From the NCBI GenBank assembly GCA_965370495.1, contig CBDUUV010000026.1, forward strand, positions 1 through 26,204: a stretch of DNA of 26,204 nt. Direction: 5' to 3'. This DNA is from Krumholzibacterium sp965370495. Lineage in GTDB: Bacteria; Krumholzibacteriota; Krumholzibacteriia; Krumholzibacteriales; Krumholzibacteriaceae. The notes under the pieces were generated by a model. It was not told where the DNA came from. It saw only the letters and a program-made list of their open reading frames with translations, and ran no database searches. This document shows, one piece after another, positions 16,449 to 22,935 of this stretch (the stretch's first letter is position 1; every line of letters begins with the position of its first letter). A program made the position numbers and the translations under genes.

Positions 16449-18731
16449 ATGAGAGACATCAATCTTACGGTAAGGGAAATAGACGACCTTCTTGAACGCT
16501 TTTACAACAGGCTGAAAGGGAAAAAAGAAGGCCTTTCGCTGGCCGAACCGGCAGCTATCCTGCTTTCTTATCTCAAAAAATATGCCTCACAGTCCTACCT
16601 GCTGTACGCGCCCGGGTTTTTCCCTGTCATTATCGACGTATTAACCACTGAAGCGTTCGCATCGTTCGGATGTGAAGGGCTCGAGTCCCTCCTGGACGTG
16701 GCATCTGATATACCTGTTATCTCCGATGACTACACTCCGGGTATTGTCGAAGATAACCTGGGCAGGATCAGAAAAACACTTGAAAGGATATCTGCCGTTC
16801 TCGGCGGAAACGACCCCGGCGACAGGACCCTGCCTGCAGACGGGGAAAAGGACGAACCCGCAAAAACAGGATTCTTCCGGGAAGATGTCCGGGGATCTGT
16901 AGGCCTGCCTCTTATCTCTAACTATACTTCCGGCAAGGCACTATTTACAACCAGCCGTATTTTCAGGATAAATGCCGAACTGCGGATAACGGGAGAATTG
17001 AACATCAGAAAAAAACTGGACCCTGTCGTCACATTCGATCACATGTTGCCCGAGCATAACAGCCGGCTCAAAAAGCAGATACTCACGGCCATCAGGCTCG
17101 CGGAGAATTTTGTGGCTTCAACGATGCATATGAAAAGCATCTTCAGGATCCCGAGACAGTACACGATATCTCTCCCCGACACCCTTTTCCTTCCATGCCC
17201 TGTGGCTGGAATGATGACAGACGACCCAGCTGGACTGGCAATAACCACCCTGCTGATCTCGTTGCTGGGAAAGCTCGATCTGTCCAGCCGGAAATACAGA
17301 GTGCGGGCCGGGAGCGCGTTCACCGGCACGATAGACGACACAGGAAGGATCTTTCCTGTCGAAGAACCCTGTATCAGCGAAAATGTCCGTTCTGTTTTTT
17401 ATTCCATATATGACCGGCTCGTGGTCCCGGCCAGGAACCTGGAAACAGCGGAAAATGAATTTTCCAGACTCGCCAGGAAACATCCAGACAGAAAACTGGA
17501 GATCATTCCTGCGTCAAAAATTACAGAGATCTGCGCTGATACCCGGGTTATGGAGATTCGCAGAACGCCTGCCGGTAAAATGATTCTACAGCGGATATTT
17601 CACTCACGGAAACATCTTATCGCGGGAATCTCTGCCGTGGCAGCCGCATTGATATATTTCCTGTTTCTTTCCCCTTATCTCGACAAGACCGTTGCCAGAG
17701 TCAGAATGGTCGACAGCCTGCTTGTAATGACTAACCGCAATGGCAACAAAGTAAATACCTATAACACAGGATTTACTCTTGTGAAAGAGAATCAAAAAAT
17801 CTATCAGAGATACTATATAGACGACTTCAACGGAGATGGAAAAAATGAGATCGCCTGCCTGCTCTCCGAATCGCGGATGCCGAAATCAAAGCCCGGTCTG
17901 TACAACCGGCTCCACTTTCTGGTCTTCGACCACAGGGGAGATCTGATGCAGAAATATATCTATAACGATGAAAAGATCATGGGAGAAGAAATCGGAGAAT
18001 GGGGAATTAACCAATCCCTATCAATGCAGAATATCAATATCCTTCCTGACAGTACAGGGTGGGGGGTATTCTATATCTCTACCAATCATATTTCTTATCC
18101 TCCCTCGGCAATAATTCGTTTCTCGCTTAAGAGCAACAGTTGCCAGATGTTTTTCCATAAAGGTATATTGCGTAACATGACCATAAAGGACTTTGATAAA
18201 GACGGTAATCCCGATATCGTCCTTTTAGGTTACAACATAGAACTCGGTTCAGCCGTCATGATAGTCCTCGACCCCCGGTATATCAACGGTTCCTCCCCCG
18301 AAGGGCATAACTATTCGGTTGATGGATATGACACAGATATTGCAAAGTACTACATCAGGTTCCCTGAATTCCGTCTTTATAAATATTACGCGAAGAAAAC
18401 GATGCGCCTCTTTGTCTCACTGCACGAAGACACCAATGGGTTTTCCATCCTCGTCAAAAGCATGCAGGAAGACGTACGATTTTTCTTTTCGGATAATGTA
18501 AAATGCACAAAAACCGATATAGTCAACTGCTATTTCAAAGGCTACGCAAAACCTGACAGCATTGTTGCAATCGCTGATTATAACGGAAAAGAACAGGACA
18601 AAAAGAGGCTTTTAGAGGGTATACGTTACTGGGACGGCGGAAAATGGGTCGACGAACCGGTAATGAACAACTCATACCTGAAATTCATCAACAATTCCCT
18701 GGGAGGCCGAACAGGAAGCGGCCCGGAATAA
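16449..18731 (+). CDS. Membrane-anchored Lon-like (S16) pseudoprotease, copy 1 of tandem pair
   Basis: 760 residues. N-terminal ~130 residues: a helical domain of unknown type (REIDDLLERFYNRLKGKKEG). About 148-365: a Lon proteolytic-domain fold, recognisable from GSVGLPLIS, LRITGEL, QILTAIRLAENF, YTISLPD, GMMTDDPAGLAITTLLISLLG, FTGTIDDTGRIFPV, DRLVVPARNLE and LEIIPASKITE in the Lon order. The catalytic Ser position is Pro260 (codon CCA) and the catalytic Lys position is Asn312 (AAT), so the dyad is lost. There is no AAA+ module. A basic RKH precedes one transmembrane helix (about 390-411). Residues 412-760 should be extracytoplasmic and include FG-GAP/Ca-loop motifs DDFNGDGKNE (458-467) and DFDKDGNPD (581-589). 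Seven bases separate it from its active-looking paralogue. A scaffold or regulatory pseudoenzyme role is inferred. Confidence 0.7.
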   Translation: MRDINLTVREIDDLLERFYNRLKGKKEGLSLAEPAAILLSYLKKYASQSYLLYAPGFFPVIIDVLTTEAFASFGCEGLESLLDVASDIPVISDDYTPGIVEDNLGRIRKTLERISAVLGGNDPGDRTLPADGEKDEPAKTGFFREDVRGSVGLPLISNYTSGKALFTTSRIFRINAELRITGELNIRKKLDPVVTFDHMLPEHNSRLKKQILTAIRLAENFVASTMHMKSIFRIPRQYTISLPDTLFLPCPVAGMMTDDPAGLAITTLLISLLGKLDLSSRKYRVRAGSAFTGTIDDTGRIFPVEEPCISENVRSVFYSIYDRLVVPARNLETAENEFSRLARKHPDRKLEIIPASKITEICADTRVMEIRRTPAGKMILQRIFHSRKHLIAGISAVAAALIYFLFLSPYLDKTVARVRMVDSLLVMTNRNGNKVNTYNTGFTLVKENQKIYQRYYIDDFNGDGKNEIACLLSESRMPKSKPGLYNRLHFLVFDHRGDLMQKYIYNDEKIMGEEIGEWGINQSLSMQNINILPDSTGWGVFYISTNHISYPPSAIIRFSLKSNSCQMFFHKGILRNMTIKDFDKDGNPDIVLLGYNIELGSAVMIVLDPRYINGSSPEGHNYSVDGYDTDIAKYYIRFPEFRLYKYYAKKTMRLFVSLHEDTNGFSILVKSMQEDVRFFFSDNVKCTKTDIVNCYFKGYAKPDSIVAIADYNGKEQDKKRLLEGIRYWDGGKWVDEPVMNNSYLKFINNSLGGRTGSGPE

Positions 18732-18738
18732 ACATTGT

Positions 18739-21018
18739 ATGAAAGATCTTGATCTGAGGATAAAGGAAATCGACGACCTCCTTGAACACCTTTACAACAG
18801 GTTGAAAGGAAAGAAAGAAGGCCTTTCGCTGGTCGAACCGGCATCTATCCTGCTCGCTTATCTCAAAAAAAATGCCCCTCAGTCCTACCTGCAGCATGCG
18901 CCCGGATTTTTTCCTGTCATTGTCGACGCATTGCTTACGGAAGCGTTCTCTTCGTTCGGATATGACGGGCTCGAGTCCCTCTCGGACGTGGCGTCTGATA
19001 TACCTGTCATCTCCGGCGACTATACTCCGGGTATTGTCGAAAAAAACCTGGGCAGGATCAGGAAAAAGCTCGAAGGGATATCTGCCGCTCTCGGCGGAAA
19101 CGGTCCCGGCGACAGGATCCTGTCTGCAGGCGGGGAAATGGACGAATCCGCAAAAACAGGATTTTTCCGAAAAAATGCCCGGGGATCTGTTGGCCTGCTT
19201 CTCGTTTCGGTCTATACATCCGGTGAAAAGCCCTTCACAACCGGGCACATTATCAGACTGCATGCTGAAATCCGGATAACAGGGGAATCGAGCCTGAGAA
19301 AAAGACTGAACCCGGCTGTCGCATTCGACCATATATCGGCCGAGCAAAACAGTCAGTTCGAGAAACAGGTCTATATGGCGGTCAGGCTCGCAGAGGATTT
19401 TGTGGCTTCAACAATGAAGATGAAAGGCGTCTTCAGGATGCCGAGACAGTATACGATATCTTTCCCTGAAAGCGCTTCCTTTTCTGACCCGGTAGCGGGG
19501 ATAATGACAGGCGGCTCAGCCGGGCTTGCGATAACCACACTTCTTATCTCGTTACTCGGAAAGCTCGACCTCTCGGGGCAAAGATATCTGATTCGTCCCG
19601 GAACCATTTTTACCGGCGCTATGGGTGATACGGGCAGGGTCCTGCGGGTGGAGGATTCCCATATCGGCGAAAAGGTCCGTGCCGCCTTCTATTCCACATA
19701 TACCCGGCTTGTCGTACCGGAGGAAAACCTGGAAACGGCAAAAAAAGAGTTTGTCCGGCTCGCCGTGGAACATCCGGACAGAAAACTGAAAATCATTCCG
19801 GTATCGACCATTACCGGGACCTGTGCTGACACGGAAATTATGGATGTGCTGAAGATCCCGGCAGGCAAACCGGCCCTTCAGCGCATCCTTCACTGGAGGA
19901 AACACCTGGTGTCAGGAATCTCTGCTGCCGTAGCGGCGTTGATATTTTCCCTGTTTCTTTTCCCCTGTCTCGACAAGACCGTTACCGGCATCGAACTCAT
20001 CGACAGCCTGCTTGTGATGACCAACCAGGCAGGCAAAAAGGTAAATACCTACAATACCGGATTTACTTACGGGAGGAAAAACGTCAAGCGGGTACAGAAA
20101 TTCTGTATGGATGATTTTAACAAAGACAGCAAGAACGAGATCGTTTGCCTGCTCTCCGAAACACGGGACATGGGATCGCTGCCAGGCTTATACAACCGTC
20201 TCCACTTCCTGATCTTTGACCATAAAGGACACCTGATACAAAAATATATTTACAACGACGAGAAGATCATGGGACAGGAAATCGGAGATGGCGGAATCAA
20301 CAGCCACATATCAATATGCGATGTCAACATGCTTCCTGACAGTACAGGGTGGGGGGTATTCTATATACGTATCAATCATTCCATCTTCCCCCCCTCGGCA
20401 GTTATCCGTTACTCGCTTAAGAGCAACAGTTGTCAGATATTTTTCCATAAGGGAATATTGCGGGACATGTCGGTAAAGGATTATGATGGAGACGGCAATC
20501 ACGATATCATCCTTTCCGGTTACAACATGGAACTCGGTTCAGCCGTCATGATAGTCCTCGACTCACGTTATATCAACGGTTCGTCTCCCGACGGGTATGA
20601 CTATTCGATTGAGGGATTTGACGTGGATATCGCGAAGTATTACATCAGATTCCCTGATTTCCACCGTTACGAATACCTTCGCCTTCCCGCGATGCCCCTT
20701 ACCGTGACACTACGAGAGGCCGATGACGGAATTTCTGTTCTTGTCAAAAGCAAAAAAGAGAGAGTACAATTTTTCTTCCAGAAAAAGATGGTATGCTGTA
20801 AAACAAAGGTCACCGAAAATCCCCGCACACGCAGGATAATTACATCCAGTAAAATACCTGCTGGCGATTATGACGAAAAAGAGCAGGACGAAAAGAAACT
20901 TTTAGAGGGTGTACGCTACTGGGACGGGGAAAAATGGGTCGCCGAACCGGTGATTAACAGATCATACCTGAAATTCGCCGGTAATATTCCAAGCGGTAAT
21001 ACAGGGGCCGACAAGTGA
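18739..21018 (+). CDS. Membrane-anchored Lon-like (S16) protease, copy 2, with intact Ser/Lys dyad
   Basis: 759 residues with the same plan as copy 1: N-terminal helical domain (1-130), Lon-like proteolytic domain (about 148-365), one transmembrane helix (about 390-411), and an extracytoplasmic region with DDFNKDSKNE (458-467) and DYDGDGNHD (581-589). It has the sequence GGSAGLAITT with Ser260, and HIGEKVRAAF with Lys312. These match the Ser and Lys of the Lon dyad (S679 and K722 in E. coli Lon, within GPSAG and KEK). The Ser-Lys distance is 52 residues against 43 in E. coli, with the extra residues in the loop after SLLGKLDLS. It lacks an AAA+ domain, so it would be an ATP-independent Lon-like peptidase facing the cytoplasm. 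Its stop overlaps the GTG of the next gene. Protease activity is inferred from motifs. Confidence 0.72.
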   Translation: MKDLDLRIKEIDDLLEHLYNRLKGKKEGLSLVEPASILLAYLKKNAPQSYLQHAPGFFPVIVDALLTEAFSSFGYDGLESLSDVASDIPVISGDYTPGIVEKNLGRIRKKLEGISAALGGNGPGDRILSAGGEMDESAKTGFFRKNARGSVGLLLVSVYTSGEKPFTTGHIIRLHAEIRITGESSLRKRLNPAVAFDHISAEQNSQFEKQVYMAVRLAEDFVASTMKMKGVFRMPRQYTISFPESASFSDPVAGIMTGGSAGLAITTLLISLLGKLDLSGQRYLIRPGTIFTGAMGDTGRVLRVEDSHIGEKVRAAFYSTYTRLVVPEENLETAKKEFVRLAVEHPDRKLKIIPVSTITGTCADTEIMDVLKIPAGKPALQRILHWRKHLVSGISAAVAALIFSLFLFPCLDKTVTGIELIDSLLVMTNQAGKKVNTYNTGFTYGRKNVKRVQKFCMDDFNKDSKNEIVCLLSETRDMGSLPGLYNRLHFLIFDHKGHLIQKYIYNDEKIMGQEIGDGGINSHISICDVNMLPDSTGWGVFYIRINHSIFPPSAVIRYSLKSNSCQIFFHKGILRDMSVKDYDGDGNHDIILSGYNMELGSAVMIVLDSRYINGSSPDGYDYSIEGFDVDIAKYYIRFPDFHRYEYLRLPAMPLTVTLREADDGISVLVKSKKERVQFFFQKKMVCCKTKVTENPRTRRIITSSKIPAGDYDEKEQDEKKLLEGVRYWDGEKWVAEPVINRSYLKFAGNIPSGNTGADK

Positions 21019-22103
21019 CAGAATCATTCCTGAAAGACAGCACAGAACTGAGCCAGCTCTACAGGGCAGCGGAGAGAATCGATTCGGCTTTCAAGCCGCT
21101 GGCCGGCCTTTCGCTTTCCGATGAGGAAATAGACGATGCCGAATCGCTGGCAAATAAGGATATCAGAATAGTCTACCAGCATCTGTTCGCCCTGGCTGTC
21201 GCCGAACTCAAGATCCGTTCGAGATCTTCCGACTGGTTTTTTCTCAACACCGTATCGTACGAATTTGACGAGATAGCCCATTTAATAGCGGCATCCCCCT
21301 TTTCCAGAAGAGAAGACACCGGGTTCCTCGAACTGACCGGACTGATTATGAGATTTTTCCATAACAAAAAGACCCTCGGAAAAGAGAACTTCTTCTATTA
21401 CCTGAAAGGGGTCACCGGGAATAATTTCAATCAGGTGATCAAACAGATCTCGAGATCAGAGAAAAAACTGTATCATTACGTATATACCGCGGTAACAAGA
21501 CACATCCGCAAGAGCACGAGATATGAACGGACAGGTGATACCATAACAGATATGAAAACCAGGGAAACAGGATCATCCTGGCGGGAAGCGTCTATCGAGG
21601 AAGTTATAGAAAAGTGTTCTTCCGGACTGAACAGCTCAAAGACTCCCGGCAGCATAGTAGACATGATTTTTGACATTATCTCCCGTGATGGCAGGTTCAG
21701 TTCGCGCCTTCATATTTCCACCCTCAGGTCAGCTACTTTTGAGTTGATAAAATCGCGCTTCACTTCTCCTGCCATGAAAATCACACATTTCGACCCGATG
21801 CAGGAATACATTCAATCGGACATGCTTCTCCTTGCTGATGAAGCGCTTGCAGAAACGATATCATCATATGGATGGAGAAACGGGGGTTCAGCCGACTTCA
21901 GAGAAGTATACGAGAAGGTCGGGCGCGACCTTCTCGTGGAAACTATTATGGATGGAGAAAGGTCTCCTGTTCATGAGATCTTCTCGATGTATCTGAAAGA
22001 TAACAGCGATGATGAGTACCGGGAAAAACACAGGGGTAGTTTTCAGAATTTCTGGAATGTACTCTGGAATAATTTTCTGAAAAAAATTCGTGCGGATCTT
22101 TGA
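21015..22103 (+). CDS. Uncharacterised helical cytoplasmic protein, coupled to the Lon-like protease
   Basis: 362 residues, which I do not recognise. There is no signal peptide or transmembrane helix. The protein is highly charged and appears mostly helical throughout. A segment at about 127-165 (FFYYLKGVTGNNF ... LYHYVYTAVTRHIRKS) has a basic helical character that loosely recalls DNA- or RNA-polymerase-binding helices, but I cannot assign a domain. The GTG start overlaps the TGA of the Lon-like protease gene (GTGA) and has AGGGG eight bases upstream, so the two proteins are made together and probably work together. The stop is one base before the ATG of the small Cys-rich frame. Possible roles include substrate, adaptor or transcriptional regulator; none is shown. 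Confidence 0.65.
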   Translation: MTESFLKDSTELSQLYRAAERIDSAFKPLAGLSLSDEEIDDAESLANKDIRIVYQHLFALAVAELKIRSRSSDWFFLNTVSYEFDEIAHLIAASPFSRREDTGFLELTGLIMRFFHNKKTLGKENFFYYLKGVTGNNFNQVIKQISRSEKKLYHYVYTAVTRHIRKSTRYERTGDTITDMKTRETGSSWREASIEEVIEKCSSGLNSSKTPGSIVDMIFDIISRDGRFSSRLHISTLRSATFELIKSRFTSPAMKITHFDPMQEYIQSDMLLLADEALAETISSYGWRNGGSADFREVYEKVGRDLLVETIMDGERSPVHEIFSMYLKDNSDDEYREKHRGSFQNFWNVLWNNFLKKIRADL

Positions 22104-22104
22104 A

Positions 22105-22332
22105 ATGCTTCCAGTAAGGAATATAGCGAGTGCTGAAAAATGCAACACCGGAAAGATATATCCTAGGGGAAGGATTGGGTGTTCGCTACTAGAGCACTGG
22201 AGGGGGCATTCAGTGACAGAGTCTTTTGGGAAAGATCCAACGGGTTCTCCGGAGGATTTTTCCCTGTCCGGGTGGGTTTTGGATCGCATCTGGAGGTGTA
22301 CTCGATGTGCAGGAAAGAGCTGGAAAAACTGA
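22105..22332 (+). CDS. Small Cys-rich protein, possible zinc-finger (75 aa)
   Basis: A 75-residue frame whose ATG lies one base after the stop of the helical-protein gene and whose end overlaps the next gene by 28 bases. It contains C13, C26, H31, H35 and a CTRC pair (C65, C68). The layout C-x38-CxxC with a helical middle (WVLDRIWRCTRC) resembles anti-sigma-type zf-HC2 fingers, but the His normally four residues before the CxxC is Arg61. The other frame over the same DNA (GTG at 22179) could extend the next gene instead. I prefer this reading because of the coupled start and the finger-like residues. Ribosome-site support is weak. Confidence 0.45.
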   Translation: MLPVRNIASAEKCNTGKIYPRGRIGCSLLEHWRGHSVTESFGKDPTGSPEDFSLSGWVLDRIWRCTRCAGKSWKN

Positions 22333-22778
22333 TAGAATTCTTCGGTTACTATCAGGAAGCGCTTGAAAACGCAGACATCGACAAGAAATTCGATGCCCTG
22401 ACAGGTAATATCTCGCTACGCTCTGCTGTCCACGAGGAATCGGTGCCGGAGGGGGTCAAATTGTTCTATGAACCCTATAATAAACCATTTGCGGAAAAAC
22501 AATCCTGGGCAGCAGCTACCAGTCAGCCTGAAAAGGAACTCGTCAGGTTCTGCTCGAAGGACGGCAGGTTTGTTTTAAGGGAATTTTTCGATTTTGCTTC
22601 GGGAAAGAAGCTGTTCTATCTTGTCGGGAGCAGGGGATTCAGGGTTGAAAACGTCGAAGTGGTAATCGATGGGAAAAGCCTGATGCCCGGCGAAAACGGC
22701 CTGCTCGATATCGATGTCGAAGGGATGGATATCACAAAGGATTCGAATATCCTTTTGAAAGGCGATTTCCTGAACTGA
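22305..22778 (+). CDS. Uncharacterised small beta-rich protein closing the Lon-like module
   Basis: 157 residues from the ATG at 22305, which has an excellent ribosome site (GGAGGTG, seven bases upstream). I do not recognise the family. An N-terminal helix (KELEKLIEFFGYYQEAL) is followed by a polar linker and a C-terminal region of alternating strands (VRFCSKDGRFVLREFFDF, KLFYLVGSRGFRVENVEVVID, DIDVEGMDITKDSNILL). No signal peptide or membrane helix is seen, so it is probably cytoplasmic. The frame is open to a GTG at 22179, which would give 199 residues, but the strong ribosome site favours the shorter form. It is the last gene of the five-gene run; a hairpin follows at 22805. Confidence 0.65.
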   Translation: MCRKELEKLIEFFGYYQEALENADIDKKFDALTGNISLRSAVHEESVPEGVKLFYEPYNKPFAEKQSWAAATSQPEKELVRFCSKDGRFVLREFFDFASGKKLFYLVGSRGFRVENVEVVIDGKSLMPGENGLLDIDVEGMDITKDSNILLKGDFLN

Positions 22779-22804
22779 TGCCCTCCAGCTGAACTGCGGA
22801 CCCA

Positions 22805-22856
22805 GGGGAGCATACATGATCTGTCGTATGCCCCCCCGTCCACTCTCTCTTTTCCT
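22805..22856 (+). terminator. Probable rho-independent terminator after the Lon-like module
   Basis: A hairpin with GGGG and GCATAC (22805-22815, one bulged A) pairing with GTATGC and CCCC (22826-22835), ten-base loop. It is followed by a pyrimidine-rich run (CTCTCTCTTTTCC) rather than a clean T tract. Its position just after the last gene of the module supports the call. Confidence 0.45.
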
Positions 22857-22882
22857 GCTTCCGACCACGCATATCTGCAACC

Positions 22883-22911
22883 TTGCCAGATCGATGTATT
22901 TATGATATCAT
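22883..22911 (+). promoter_or_regulatory. Sigma-70 promoter for the M1 aminopeptidase gene
   Basis: TTGCCA at 22883-22888, a 17-base spacer, and TATCAT at 22906-22911, about 25 bases ahead of the ATG at 22936. The spacing is ideal, and no better promoter is seen in the 157-base gap. Confidence 0.55.
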
Positions 22912-22928
22912 ATCAATACAAATTGATA
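22901..22928. promoter_or_regulatory. Operator-like inverted repeats overlapping the M1 peptidase promoter
   Basis: A perfect 12-base palindrome (TATGATATCATA, 22901-22912) covers the -10 box. It shares its last two bases with an inverted repeat TATCAAT-ACAA-ATTGATA (22911-22928) at the expected transcription start. This is where a repressor would bind. The regulator is unknown. Confidence 0.35.
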
Positions 22929-22935
22929 CCAATGA

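Larger units (their letters stand above)
16449..21018 (+). repeat. Tandem gene duplication (two ~2.28-kb paralogous units)
   Basis: The genes at 16449-18731 and 18739-21018 are direct repeats. Their proteins align position by position with no gap for about 689 residues, and catalytic positions fall at the same numbers (260 and 312). Identity is patchy at DNA level. A run of 33 identical bases occurs at about 18240-18273 against 20529-20561, and another around 18046-18080 against 20332-20366, while the 3' ends diverge strongly. Confidence 0.9.

Noticed and set aside
22179..22304. N-terminal extension of the last module gene from a GTG
   Set aside because: GGAGGTG before the ATG at 22305 is a far better start, and the overlapping Cys-rich frame is a more protein-like reading of this stretch.
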